Of a DNA stretch of 64,000 nucleotides, positions 24,085 through 33,433 are shown one piece after another. A program made the translations under genes and the position numbers. Origin of the DNA: Nocardioidaceae bacterium (GTDB lineage: Bacteria; Actinomycetota; Actinomycetes; Propionibacteriales; Nocardioidaceae); the NCBI GenBank assembly GCA_025980475.1, contig JAICXL010000003.1, positions 23,289 through 87,288 of the forward strand, written 5' to 3'. The notes beneath the pieces are model-generated. The model made no database searches and was not told the DNA's origin. It worked only from the letters and a program-made list of their open reading frames with translations. How positions within the stretch are numbered: position 1 is the first letter of the stretch; each line of letters starts with the position of its first letter.

Positions 24085-25065
24085 GTGCACGTGCAGCCGC
24101 ACCGGTCCCGGCCCGCAAGCCGGCGCCGCCAGAGGCGCCGCCGCCGGATCCGCCGCGTGGTCCTGGCGGTCCTCGCCGTGCTCCTGGCCATCGTGCTCGC
24201 ACTGCTCTGGCTGCTGAACCACCTCCTCGGCGGGATCCAGCGAGCGCCACTGCTGCCGCCGTACGACGGGCCGCCCAGTGTCGGTCAGAACATCCTGCTG
24301 CTCGGGTCGGACAGCCGCGCACACAGTCTGCGCCTCGACGCCCGGTCCGACGTCATCCAGCTCGTGCACATCGCCGCCGACGGCCGCAGCGCGGCGGTCG
24401 TGCACGTGCCGCGCGACCTCTACGTGCCGATTCCCGGGCACGGGCGCAGCAAGGTCAACGCCGCCTATGCCTGGGGCGGCGCCCCGCTGGTCGTCCGCAC
24501 CCTCGAGCGGCTCCTCCACCTCAACATCGACCACGTCGCCCAGACCGGCTTCACCGGTTTCCAGAACATCACCGACACCGTGCACGGCGTCGACATGAAG
24601 GTCAGCCAGGTGACCGCCCAGGACCGGTCGCTCGGTCTCGAGCACACCGGCTGGCAGCACTTCGACGGCAAGCAGGCGCTGGCCTACGTGCGGGTGCGCT
24701 ACGGCCTGCGCCTGGGCGACATCGACCGCGGCCGCCGGCAGCAGCAGTGGCTGGCCGCGATGTTGGGGAAGGTGCACCAACCCCGCACCGTGCTCGACCC
24801 GGTCCGCCTCTTCACGCTGCTCCATGACGTGACTCCCTACGTCGTCCTCGACGACACCTTCACCAACGCCGACCTGAGGTCGCTGGCCCTGGAGATGCGG
24901 CACCTCTCGCCGGCCGACGTCACCTGGCTCACTGCACCGTGGGCCGGCTTCCGCGACGTCACGGGCGTCGGCAGCACGGTCACGCCGGACCGCACCGGGC
25001 TGCGGCAGCTCGGGACGGACCTGCGCGAGGACGACATGCCGGCGCTCAGGGCGATGACCGGCTGA
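24085..25065 (+). CDS. LytR-CpsA-Psr (LCP) family cell-envelope ligase
   Basis: A 326-aa membrane-anchored phosphotransferase that links polyprenyl-phosphate-bound glycopolymers to peptidoglycan. An Arg-rich cytoplasmic tail and one TM helix (VVLAVLAVLLAIVLALLWLL) precede the LCP domain. Catalytic Asp/Arg motifs are NILLLGSDSR, RSDVIQLVHI, VVHVPRDLYV, KVNAAYAWGG and the late Arg cluster YVRVRYGL, DIDRGRRQQ. The GTG start is tentative because no ribosome site or -10 is obvious. Confidence 0.92.
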   Translation: MHVQPHRSRPASRRRQRRRRRIRRVVLAVLAVLLAIVLALLWLLNHLLGGIQRAPLLPPYDGPPSVGQNILLLGSDSRAHSLRLDARSDVIQLVHIAADGRSAAVVHVPRDLYVPIPGHGRSKVNAAYAWGGAPLVVRTLERLLHLNIDHVAQTGFTGFQNITDTVHGVDMKVSQVTAQDRSLGLEHTGWQHFDGKQALAYVRVRYGLRLGDIDRGRRQQQWLAAMLGKVHQPRTVLDPVRLFTLLHDVTPYVVLDDTFTNADLRSLALEMRHLSPADVTWLTAPWAGFRDVTGVGSTVTPDRTGLRQLGTDLREDDMPALRAMTG

Positions 25066-25146
25066 GAAATTCCTCCCGCCGCCTCTCGACACCGTGCCCG
25101 GGCAGTGCCAAGTTGGTCTCGGCAACTACGAGCTCGGAGGCGTGGG

Positions 25147-27528
25147 ATGGTCAACGTCGGTCTCGGCAAGTCAGTCGTCTCGGCGGCCGCAACGGCCACC
25201 CTGCTCGGCGCAGCGGCGCTGGCCGGGCCGGTCAGCAGTGCAGCGGCAGGTCCCCCGGCCGAGTCAGCGGCCCACCCGGCGCGCGCGGCGACGTGCCAGC
25301 TGGGGCACGGGGTCAAGCACGTGGTCAGCCTCCTGTTCGACAACGTGCACTTCTTCCGGGACAACCCGAACGTGCCGTCGGACCTGGAGCAGATGCCGCA
25401 CCTGCGGAACTTCCTCCAGCACGACGGCACCATCTTCTCCAACACCCACACTCCGATGATCGCGCACACCGCGGACGACAGCCTGACCATCTACACCGGG
25501 CTCTACGGCGACCGGCACGGGCAGCCGCTGACCAATTCCTACCGGACCTACAACCCCGACGGCAGCAGCGATCCGGCGACGTCGTTCGCCTACTGGACCG
25601 ACCCGGTCGCCGACACCGCCGGCCCCCCGACGCCCGGCCACGACAGGGCGCCCACGATGGTCTACTCCCCTCGGACCCCGGCGAGGTCGGGCGCCACCTC
25701 GCGACAGACCCCGGCGCCCTGGGTGCCGTTCACCCGGGCGGGTTGCAGCGTCGGTGACTTCTCCACCGCCAACATGGTCCTGGAGAGCGCGAAGGCCGAC
25801 CTGCCCAACGTCTTCGGCCCGAACTCGCCGGAGGTCGCGCAGTACAGCGCGGACCAGGACAGCTACAAGGACCAGGAGACCACCGACTATGTCGGCATGG
25901 CCGTCCACTGCGCCCGGCGGGCCACCATCTGCGCCACGGCGACCGGCACCCGCGGCAACCAGACCACCGTGCGCCACACCGCGGTGCCCGACCGGCTGCC
26001 GACGGAGCCCGGCGGCTACCGCGGCTTCAAGGCGCTGTACGGCGCCAGGTACACCTCACCGCAGCTCGGCGCCGGCCGGCCGAACCTGACCCACCACGGG
26101 TTCCCCGTGACCGACGCCGCCGGCAACCTCGTCGACCTGTCGGGCAACGAGATCGACAACGAGTACTCCGGCACCCCCGGGTTCCCCGGCTTCGACCCGA
26201 CCGCCTCGCAGTCGCTCGCCTACGTCGCGGACATGCAGGAGGCCGGCATCCCGGTCACCTACGGCTACATCGCCGACCTGCACGAGGTGCTGCCCGGGGA
26301 CACCGGCTGCACGAGCAACTCCAACACCAGGGACTACGCCGCGCTGGGTCCCGGCGACCCCTGCTACACGCAGAACCTCAAGGCCTACGACCGCGCCTTC
26401 GCCATCTTCTTCAGGCGGTTGCGGGCCGACGGGATCACCAAGCGCAACACGATCTTCGAGATCGGGGCGGAGGAGAACGACCAGTTCGACGGTGCCAACG
26501 TCGGCCGGGCGATCCAGCCGTCGCCCGCCGGGTGCGACGGCGTCACCACGCCCTGCACCTACACGGACCAGCAGATCGGCGAGCTGCAGGTGAACCTCGC
26601 TGCGAAGCTCGCCGGCACGGCCAGCAGCGGCACCCCGTTCGTGCTCGAGCCGCAGGGCGCGTCGATCTACGTCCAGGGGCGCCCGGGCGCCCGGAACCCG
26701 GCGGTCCGACAGCTGCAGCGCGACACCGCGGCGATGCGTGGGGACAACCCCTACAGCGGTCGCACGCATCAGCGCATCGTGAAGTACCAGGCCGACTCGG
26801 TGGAGCAGCGCATCCTGCACATGCGCACCGCCGACCCGTTGCGCGAGCCGACCTACACGATGTTCCCGGTGCCCGACTACTACTTCTCCACCTCGGGCGC
26901 GGACGAGGCGATCACCAACGCCTACGCGTGGAACCACGGCTACTACTCGCCGAACATCGACATCACCTGGTCCGCCTTCGTCGGCCCGCACGTCGCTCGT
27001 CGAGGCATCGACGGACCCGGGCCGGCCGGGGGCAACGAGGCGCGGGACCCGAACTCCACGCACACCGTGCCGCAGGCGAGCCGGGTCGGCACCTGGGTGG
27101 AGGAGGCCGACATCAGGCCGACGCTGCTGCACCTCGTCGGGCTGCGCGACGACTACCGCTCCGACGGCGAGGTGGTTGGCCAGGCCCTGGCCCGTCCGTC
27201 ACGCTCGGTACGCGCGGTGAGGCGCCTGGCGCGCGTCTACCAGCAGCTGAACTCCTCCGTCGGCGCCTTCGCCACCCACACGCTGGTGGCCGACTCCCGG
27301 GCGCTGGCCAGCGGGTCCGCTGCTGACGACCACGTCTTCGCCACCGTCCACGACCGGCTTCTCGCCCTCGCGGGCCACCGGGACCGGCTGGCCTCCACGA
27401 TGAAGGCGGTGCTCGCCCGCGCCGACGCCGGAGCCCGGCCACGACCGCACCGCGTGCGGCACCTGGTCCGGGCGGGCCACCGGCTGATCGCCCGCTCGGC
27501 CCGCCTCTCCCGGGAGGTCGGCCGCTGA
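25147..27528 (+). CDS. Secreted alkaline-phosphatase-superfamily-like protein
   Basis: A 793-aa protein with a signal peptide (LGKSVVSAAATATLLGAAAL, cleaved near an Ala run). The mature part resembles the alkaline-phosphatase/phosphoesterase superfamily: VVSLLFDNVHFFRDNP for the first metal Asp, HTPMIAHTADDSLTIYTGLY with the nucleophile region, EIGAEENDQFDG, and a C-terminal SAFVGPHVARRG/WVEEADIRPTLLHLVGL typical of sulfatase-type folds. The substrate is unknown. ATG 25147 is preferred to the TTG/GTG codons further up. Flanked by LCP and FemAB, hence probably acts on the envelope. Confidence 0.8.
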   Translation: MVNVGLGKSVVSAAATATLLGAAALAGPVSSAAAGPPAESAAHPARAATCQLGHGVKHVVSLLFDNVHFFRDNPNVPSDLEQMPHLRNFLQHDGTIFSNTHTPMIAHTADDSLTIYTGLYGDRHGQPLTNSYRTYNPDGSSDPATSFAYWTDPVADTAGPPTPGHDRAPTMVYSPRTPARSGATSRQTPAPWVPFTRAGCSVGDFSTANMVLESAKADLPNVFGPNSPEVAQYSADQDSYKDQETTDYVGMAVHCARRATICATATGTRGNQTTVRHTAVPDRLPTEPGGYRGFKALYGARYTSPQLGAGRPNLTHHGFPVTDAAGNLVDLSGNEIDNEYSGTPGFPGFDPTASQSLAYVADMQEAGIPVTYGYIADLHEVLPGDTGCTSNSNTRDYAALGPGDPCYTQNLKAYDRAFAIFFRRLRADGITKRNTIFEIGAEENDQFDGANVGRAIQPSPAGCDGVTTPCTYTDQQIGELQVNLAAKLAGTASSGTPFVLEPQGASIYVQGRPGARNPAVRQLQRDTAAMRGDNPYSGRTHQRIVKYQADSVEQRILHMRTADPLREPTYTMFPVPDYYFSTSGADEAITNAYAWNHGYYSPNIDITWSAFVGPHVARRGIDGPGPAGGNEARDPNSTHTVPQASRVGTWVEEADIRPTLLHLVGLRDDYRSDGEVVGQALARPSRSVRAVRRLARVYQQLNSSVGAFATHTLVADSRALASGSAADDHVFATVHDRLLALAGHRDRLASTMKAVLARADAGARPRPHRVRHLVRAGHRLIARSARLSREVGR

Positions 27529-27546
27529 ACCCGTAGGCTCTGGCGC

Positions 27547-28692
27547 GTGACAGCGCCCGACCTCTCCGTCGCCACGATCACTCCCGACGAGCACCTCGCC
27601 TTCCTGGCGTCCCGCGACTCGGCGAGCTTCCTGCAGACCCCCGCCTGGGGCCGGGTCAAGGCGGAGTGGCGCAGCGAGTCCGTCGGCTGGTGGAGAGGGG
27701 ACCAGCTGGTCGGCGCCGGGCTGGTGCTGCACCGCGAGGCCCCCGTCGTACGCCGTTCGCTCGCCTACCTTCCCGAGGGGCCGGTGATCGACTGGGAGAC
27801 CGAGCATCTCGGCGCGTGGCTGCGTCCGCTCGCCGCCCACCTCAGGCAGCAGGGCGCGTTCGGCGTGCGGATCGGTCCGCCGGTGGTCACCCGGCGCTGG
27901 AGCGCGCAGCAGGTCAAGGACGGCATCGCCGACGACGGCATCGGCTCGTTGACCGAGCTGCCGCCGCTCGAACGCAGCCGAACCGGCGCCCAGCTGGTCT
28001 CCCAGCTGGTCGAGCTGGGCTGGCGACCGCAGGCGGTCACCGGCGGGTTCGCCGCCGGCCAGCCGCAGTACAACTTCGTCATCCCGCTCGTCGACGACGA
28101 CGGGAAGCCGCGCAGCGAGGACGACGTGCTGGCGGGGATGAACCAGCTCTGGCGCCGCAACATCAAGAAGGCCGCGAAGGCGGGCGTCGAGGTACGGCGC
28201 GGCGACGTGGACGACCTGCCCGCCTTCCACGACCTGTATGCCCACACCGCCGAGCGGGACCACTTCACTCCACGGCCACTGGCCTACTTCCGGCGGATGC
28301 TCGAGGCGCTGGACGCCGAGGACCCTGGCGGCGGGCGGATCCGGCTCTACCTCGCCGAGCACGAGGGCGACCTGGTCGCCAGCACGATCTGGATCCGGGT
28401 CGGCGCGCACACCTGGTACTCCTACGGCGCCAGCTCGTCGGAGGAGCGCGAGGTGCGAGGGTCCAACGCGGTGCAGTGGCAGATGATCCGCGATGCGATC
28501 GCGCTCGGCGCCGGCGTCTATGACCTGCGCGGCATCACCGACACCCTCGCGGCGAACGACTCCCACGTCGGGCTGATCCAGTTCAAGGTCGGCACCGGCG
28601 GCGAGGCGGTCGAGTACGCCGGCGAGTGGGACCTGCCCCTCAACCGTGCGCTCTACAAGGCCTTCGAGCTCTACCTGAAGAGGCGCTCTTGA
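27547..28692 (+). CDS. FemA/FemB-family peptidoglycan-bridge aminoacyltransferase
   Basis: A 381-aa tandem-GNAT FemABX protein that adds amino acids to the lipid II stem peptide from aminoacyl-tRNA. It shows FLQTPAWGRVKAEW, RSLAYLPEGPVIDW, MNQLWRRNIKKAAKAGVEVR (first GNAT to coiled arm), YGASSSEEREVRGSNAVQWQ and YDLRGITDTL. The GTG start at 27547 has TAGGCT 7 nt upstream (leaderless). The stop overlaps the TTG start of an alanine-racemase-like gene (TTGA), so the two are co-translated. Confidence 0.92.
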   Translation: MTAPDLSVATITPDEHLAFLASRDSASFLQTPAWGRVKAEWRSESVGWWRGDQLVGAGLVLHREAPVVRRSLAYLPEGPVIDWETEHLGAWLRPLAAHLRQQGAFGVRIGPPVVTRRWSAQQVKDGIADDGIGSLTELPPLERSRTGAQLVSQLVELGWRPQAVTGGFAAGQPQYNFVIPLVDDDGKPRSEDDVLAGMNQLWRRNIKKAAKAGVEVRRGDVDDLPAFHDLYAHTAERDHFTPRPLAYFRRMLEALDAEDPGGGRIRLYLAEHEGDLVASTIWIRVGAHTWYSYGASSSEEREVRGSNAVQWQMIRDAIALGAGVYDLRGITDTLAANDSHVGLIQFKVGTGGEAVEYAGEWDLPLNRALYKAFELYLKRRS

Positions 28693-29732
28693 GTGGGCTG
28701 ACGCTCTACGTGGACGGGGACCGCTGGCGCACGCACCTGCACGCGGTCCTCGAGCGGCGGCCCGGGCTGGTGCCGGTGGCGAAGGGCAACGGCTACGGCT
28801 TCGGCAACGGCCGGCTGGCCCGACGGGCGCAGTGGCTCGGCGTCGACACGCTCGCCGTGGGCACCTACGGCGAGGTCGCCGACGTCGCCCAGCGCTTCGA
28901 CGGCGACGTCCTCGTGCTCACCCCCTGGCGCCCGGGCAGTCCGCACCCGGACGACCCCCGCGTCATCCACACCGTCAGCCACGTCGAGGACGTCCGGGCA
29001 CTGGCGGCGGTTCGCGGCCTGGCCCACCCTCCCCGGGTGGTGCTCGAGCGGATGACCTCGATGCGCCGGCACGGCCTCTCCGGGAGCGGCCTGGGTGAGG
29101 CGTCCGGTCTGGCCCACGCGGCTGGGCTGGCAGTGATGGGCGCCGCCCTGCACCTGCCGCTGCCGACCCGTTCCCACCACGCCGAGGTCGACCGGCTGCT
29201 GACCGACGTCGCCGCCGCCGGGGCGACCACGGTCTGGTTGTCGCACCTGACCACGGACGAGCTGGCGAGCCTGCGCGCCCGCTGGCCGGACCTCACCTTC
29301 CGGCCCCGGGTCGGCACCGAGCTGTGGCTCGGTGACCGCCGCGCGCTGCAGGTCCGGGCCTCCGTGCTCGACGTCCACCCTCTCGGGCGCGGCGAGGCCT
29401 ACGGCTACCGCGGCCGCACCGCTTCCCGCAACGGCCACCTCGTCGTCGTGGCCGGAGGGACCGCCCACGGCATCGGCCTGGAGGCGCCCACAGGTGAGCG
29501 CAGCCTCCGGGCACGGGCAGCCTCGCTGGCCCGCGGCGGACTGGACGCCGCCGGCTTCGTGCGTTCCCCCTACACCATCGGCGGCAAGCGGAGGCTCTTC
29601 GCGGAGCCGCCGCACATGCAGGCCTCACTGCTGTTCCTGCCGGCAGGTGCGCCGCTACCCGGCGTGGGCGACGAGGTCGACGTTCGCGTGAGCCACACGA
29701 CCACCCGCGTCGACCGGGTGGTCATCGACTGA
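28689..29732 (+). CDS. Alanine-racemase-like PLP protein coupled to FemAB
   Basis: A 347-aa fold-type III PLP protein. The PLP-lysine strand is VPVAKGNGYGFGNGRLA. The region VVLERMTSMRRHGLSG matches the conserved Met-x-Arg segment of alanine racemases, and RPRVGTELWLG and GRGEAYGYRG match the phosphate-binding and catalytic-Tyr regions of the C-terminal barrel. It could racemise an amino acid used by the adjacent FemAB enzyme; the substrate is not provable from sequence. The TTG start overlaps the FemAB stop. Its 3' end overlaps the GT87 gene by 11 bp. Confidence 0.8.
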   Translation: MSGLTLYVDGDRWRTHLHAVLERRPGLVPVAKGNGYGFGNGRLARRAQWLGVDTLAVGTYGEVADVAQRFDGDVLVLTPWRPGSPHPDDPRVIHTVSHVEDVRALAAVRGLAHPPRVVLERMTSMRRHGLSGSGLGEASGLAHAAGLAVMGAALHLPLPTRSHHAEVDRLLTDVAAAGATTVWLSHLTTDELASLRARWPDLTFRPRVGTELWLGDRRALQVRASVLDVHPLGRGEAYGYRGRTASRNGHLVVVAGGTAHGIGLEAPTGERSLRARAASLARGGLDAAGFVRSPYTIGGKRRLFAEPPHMQASLLFLPAGAPLPGVGDEVDVRVSHTTTRVDRVVID

Positions 29733-31182
29733 GCGCGGGCTCCCGCAGCACCGCGTCCGTTGGCGTCATCGGGTCGTGGTCGAGGCACTCGACGCTGCCG
29801 GACCCGTCGTCACGGGCCGGGTCGTGCTGGGCCTGGACCACGTCACGGACCACCATCGCGGCCAGATAGAGCTCGGCCAGCGCCCGCACCACGATCGCCA
29901 CGTCGTAGGCCGGGGACGCGTCACCGGACGAGGCCTGCAGCCAGCCGCCCAGGTAGATCCACACCATGCCGAAGTAGAAGACCTCCGCGGCCTGCCAGAT
30001 GAGCTGGTCGCGCCAGCGCGGTCGGGCGAGCACGGCGAGCGGCAGCAGCCAGAGGACGTACTGCGGCGAGTAGACCTTGTTGACCAGCAGGAAGGCCACG
30101 GTGACCAGGAAGGCCAGCTGCGCGACCCGCGGCGGGTGCTCGACCAGGAGGCCGAGCGCCAGGATCGCCAGGCAGCAAGCCCCGAACACCGCCCACGACA
30201 CCACGTTGATCGTGTGCGGGCTGGCGGCGTGGCCGCCGTCGCCGGCGACCAGCCAGAGAGAGCCGAGGTCGGGCCCTCGCGCGGAGTTGAACGTCCAGAA
30301 GACCTTCCAGCGGTCCAGACCGCCCGTTGCCCACGCAGGCACCTGGGCCAGCACCCAGGTCACCGCCGCGGCAGCAGTCGCGGAAAACGCCCAGGGCAGC
30401 CGCCTGCGCCGCAGGGCCACGACCAGGAACGCGCCAAGCAGGAAGAGCGGGTAGAGCTTGGTCGCCGTACCGATCCCGACGAAGATCCCGGCGACCAGCG
30501 GGCGTCCGCGCGACCAGGCCCACAGGGCTCCCGCCGTCGCGGCGACCGCGAGGAGGTCCCAGTTGACCAGTCCGGCGAGGAGCAGCGCCGGCGACAGCGC
30601 GAAGGCCATCGCGTCCCACGGCCGGTGGCGGTGCGCCCTGGCCAGGAACCAGACCGCCAGCAGCCCGGCGCAGAAGAGCAGCAGTGCGGTGAGCAGGAAG
30701 TAGCGGTTGACCTCGGTGCTCATGCCGGGCAGGCCCCAGATGTCGGCCGGACGGGTGGCCGCCCGGACGCTCTCGGGCGGCCCGGTCGCGACCCGGCCGG
30801 TGAGCTCCGCGACGGCCCAGGCGAAGTAGGCGATCCCGACCGGGTACTCCATCGCCCGGTAGCGGCCGTGGTCGTGGCCGTAGGGCCACTGCCGCTCGGC
30901 GAGCCCCCGGCCGGTGTAGAGGTAGGGGACGTCGGAGTAGCACATCCGGCTGTAGCGCACGGTGTCGCTGTTCCAGTCGCTGGTGATGCAGGGCGCCTTC
31001 TGCACCAGGCCGACGGCGAAGACGATCGTGAAGACCGCCAGCAGCACCCGCACCGGCGTCCACCACCGGTGCGGCCGGCCGTGGCGCCCCACCGGTCCGC
31101 CCACGACCTCGCTCAGCGACCGGGCGACCGGGTCGGTCAGGGTCGGCGCGACCACCCGGTCGGGACGGGTCTCAGCCACCAC
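29722..31182 (-). CDS. GT87 (DUF2029) polyprenyl-linked glycosyltransferase
   Basis: A 486-aa multi-pass GT-C enzyme using a polyprenyl-phosphate sugar, of the mannosyl/arabinofuranosyl-transferase type. About ten TM helices are visible. The extracellular first loop holds SDWNSDTVRYSRMCYSDVPY and YRAMEYPVGIAYF, and the VGIGTATKLYPLFLLGAFLV and VNKVYSPQYVLWLLPLA helices are diagnostic of DUF2029. The start is one of two tandem GTG codons (31182 or 31179) that overlap the PBP stop, so it is co-translated downstream of the PBP gene. Confidence 0.88.
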   Translation of the reverse strand: MVAETRPDRVVAPTLTDPVARSLSEVVGGPVGRHGRPHRWWTPVRVLLAVFTIVFAVGLVQKAPCITSDWNSDTVRYSRMCYSDVPYLYTGRGLAERQWPYGHDHGRYRAMEYPVGIAYFAWAVAELTGRVATGPPESVRAATRPADIWGLPGMSTEVNRYFLLTALLLFCAGLLAVWFLARAHRHRPWDAMAFALSPALLLAGLVNWDLLAVAATAGALWAWSRGRPLVAGIFVGIGTATKLYPLFLLGAFLVVALRRRRLPWAFSATAAAAVTWVLAQVPAWATGGLDRWKVFWTFNSARGPDLGSLWLVAGDGGHAASPHTINVVSWAVFGACCLAILALGLLVEHPPRVAQLAFLVTVAFLLVNKVYSPQYVLWLLPLAVLARPRWRDQLIWQAAEVFYFGMVWIYLGGWLQASSGDASPAYDVAIVVRALAELYLAAMVVRDVVQAQHDPARDDGSGSVECLDHDPMTPTDAVLREPALSR

Positions 31183-33433
31183 CGCCCGACTTGGGGCCCT
31201 TGCTCGGGCCGTTGCCACCGCCGACGATCGGGGTGGGCGTCGACGTGGTGGGCTCGGTCGGGGTCGGGGAGGGCGTCGGGGTGGGCGTCGGGGTGGGCGT
31301 CGGCGTCGGGGTCGGGGTCGGGGTCGGCTGGTGGGTGGGCTTCGGCTTGGGCTGCGGCGGCGGGGCCTGGGTCGTCGGCGGGGGTGGTGGGGGGGTGTAC
31401 GGCGCGTGCCCGCTCGTCGGCGCGGTGCCGTCCACGAAGGCCGGCGGCGGGAAGTTCACGGTCGGGTAGCCGGCCATGATGGCCTTCATCGCCGCGGTCC
31501 ACGTCTGCGTCGGGTAGTCGGCGCCGAAGTAGGACGGCAGGTAGCCCTCGAGGGGCTGCCGGCCGTTGCCCCGGACATACATCACCGCGGTCGCCACCTG
31601 CGGGGTGAACCCGGCGAACCAGGAGGTGATCACGTTGCCCTTGTCGTCGGTCGCCGTGCCGGTCTTGCCCGCGGCCGGTCGGCCGAGCGCGAGGGCGTTG
31701 GTGCCGGTGCCGTGCTGGACCACCTGCTGCATGGCATAGCTGACGTCACGGGAGATCGGGTCGCTGAGCACCCGCTTCGGCTTGGGCTTGCTCGTGTAGA
31801 GCACCTTGCCGTCGGAGGCACGGGTGATCTTCTTGATCAGGAACCAGTGGTGCACCCGCCCGCCGTCGGCGATCGTCGAGTAGGCGTTGGCCAGGTCGAC
31901 CGGGCTGACCGGCGCCGAGCCCAGCGAGATGCCTGCCGTGGCCTTCAGGCTGGGCTTGTTGGGGATGCCCATCTCCACCGCGGTCCGCCGGATCCGCTCG
32001 GGGCCGTTGGGGATGGAGGCGGTCAGGTCCACGAAGACCGTGTTGATCGAGTCCTCGAGGCCCTGGAGCAGGGGCACCGACGCGCCGTAGTCGTTGCCGC
32101 CGTACGGCCCCTCGTTCACCACCGTGCTGCCGTCCGGGAACGTGTAGGGGGAGTTGCCGTCGAAGGTGTCCTTGAGGCTGAAGCCCGCCTTGAGACCGGC
32201 CGCCAGCGCGAAGGGCTTGAAGGCCGAGCCGGGCGAGTCGCTGAGCGTGGCCCAGTTGAGCTGGCTCTTCAGGTAGCTCTGGCCGCCGTAGAAGCCCAGC
32301 AGCGCACCGGTGTGTGTGTCGACGGAGGCCACCCCCACGTGCAGCTTGCGCAGGCCGGGTGGCCGCTGGCTGAGCACCGCCTTCTTGTCCGCACGCATCA
32401 CCCGGGGGTTGAAGGTCGTGGTCACCCGCAGCCCACCGCCGTCGATCTGCTCGTCGGAGAAGCCGAGGTTGCGCAGCTCGTCCCTGACCATGGTGAGCAT
32501 GAAGCCGCGCTGGCCGCCGTAGGCGTTGGTCTGCTTCTCCTTGACCTGCTTGGGCAGGTGCTGGGAGAACCGGTCGGCCTGGTCGGCGCTGATCATGCCC
32601 ATCGTCGCCATGCTGTGCAGCACGTAGTCGTAGTGGTGCAGCAGCGCCTCGGCGTGGGACTTGCCGAGGTCCGGGTCGTAGGCGGTCGGCGAGTTGAGGA
32701 TCGCAGCCAGGAATGCGGCCTGCTGGACGTCCAGGTGCTTCGCGTCGGTGCCGAACCACGACTGGGCGGCCGCCTGCACCCCGTAGGCCCCGCGCCCGAA
32801 GTAGATCGTGTTCAGGTAGCCCTGCAGGATCTCCTGCTTGCTCTGCTGCTGCTGGATCTTCAGCGACAGGAAGGCCTCCTTGATCTTGCGCTTCAGGGTC
32901 CGCTGCTGACTGAGGTAGAGGATCTTGACGTACTGCTGGGTGATCGTGGACGCGCCCTGCGTCGGGTTGCCCTGGGCGTTGGAGAAGGCAGCCCGGATGA
33001 TCCCCTTGGGGTCGATGCCGTTGTTGGTCCAGAAGGTGTGGTCCTCCGCGGCGACGACGGCCTGCTTGATGCGCGGCGACATGTCCGAGAGCGGCACCGA
33101 GACCCGGTTCTGGGTGGCGTACTGCCCGATCTTCGCCTTGCCGCCTGCGTAGTAGACGTAGGACGCCTGCGTCTGGAAGGCGGTGTTCGGGTTGGGGATC
33201 GTGGTCTTCTCGTAGGCGAAGAAGAACACCGCGACGGCGATGAGCACCAGCACGATCCCGCTGATCAGCAGCCACTTGAGCACGCGCAGGAAGCGGCCCC
33301 CGCGCCGGCTGCGGCCCTTCCCCGACCCGGTGCCTGACCCGGTGCCTGACCCGGTGCCTGATCCTGTGGACGACTTGCGGGCGCCGGCCTTGCGGGCAGC
33401 CCGCCCTTGGGGCGCACGGCGGTTGCCACTCAC
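31172..33433 (-). CDS. Class A penicillin-binding protein (GT51 + transpeptidase)
   Basis: A 753-aa bifunctional murein synthase. A basic Gly/Ser-repeat cytoplasmic tail and TM (VLKWLLISGIVLVLIAVAVFF) lead to the GT51 glycosyltransferase (AAEDHTFWTNNGID with catalytic Glu, GASTITQQYVK, NTIYFGRGAYGVQAAA). The transpeptidase follows with SxxK in SPGSAFKPFALA (near 403), SxN in EDSINTVF and KTG in AAGKTGTATDD (near 589). A long Pro/Thr tail built of TP repeats ends in GGGG. The start is GTG 33433. Confidence 0.95.
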   Translation of the reverse strand: MSGNRRAPQGRAARKAGARKSSTGSGTGSGTGSGTGSGKGRSRRGGRFLRVLKWLLISGIVLVLIAVAVFFFAYEKTTIPNPNTAFQTQASYVYYAGGKAKIGQYATQNRVSVPLSDMSPRIKQAVVAAEDHTFWTNNGIDPKGIIRAAFSNAQGNPTQGASTITQQYVKILYLSQQRTLKRKIKEAFLSLKIQQQQSKQEILQGYLNTIYFGRGAYGVQAAAQSWFGTDAKHLDVQQAAFLAAILNSPTAYDPDLGKSHAEALLHHYDYVLHSMATMGMISADQADRFSQHLPKQVKEKQTNAYGGQRGFMLTMVRDELRNLGFSDEQIDGGGLRVTTTFNPRVMRADKKAVLSQRPPGLRKLHVGVASVDTHTGALLGFYGGQSYLKSQLNWATLSDSPGSAFKPFALAAGLKAGFSLKDTFDGNSPYTFPDGSTVVNEGPYGGNDYGASVPLLQGLEDSINTVFVDLTASIPNGPERIRRTAVEMGIPNKPSLKATAGISLGSAPVSPVDLANAYSTIADGGRVHHWFLIKKITRASDGKVLYTSKPKPKRVLSDPISRDVSYAMQQVVQHGTGTNALALGRPAAGKTGTATDDKGNVITSWFAGFTPQVATAVMYVRGNGRQPLEGYLPSYFGADYPTQTWTAAMKAIMAGYPTVNFPPPAFVDGTAPTSGHAPYTPPPPPPTTQAPPPQPKPKPTHQPTPTPTPTPTPTPTPTPTPSPTPTEPTTSTPTPIVGGGNGPSKGPKSGGGG
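33324..33359 (-). repeat. Three perfect 12-bp tandem repeats in PBP N-terminus
   Basis: On the + strand the unit GACCCGGTGCCT occurs three times without a mismatch, encoding a Gly/Ser/Thr repeat in the cytoplasmic tail. In-frame unit size (four codons) allows length variation without frameshift. Confidence 0.9.

Noticed and set aside
30962-33337. 791-codon + strand ORF
   Set aside because: Antisense to the class A PBP and GT87 genes, Arg/Val/Gly/His-rich with no family motif; a GC-rich shadow frame.
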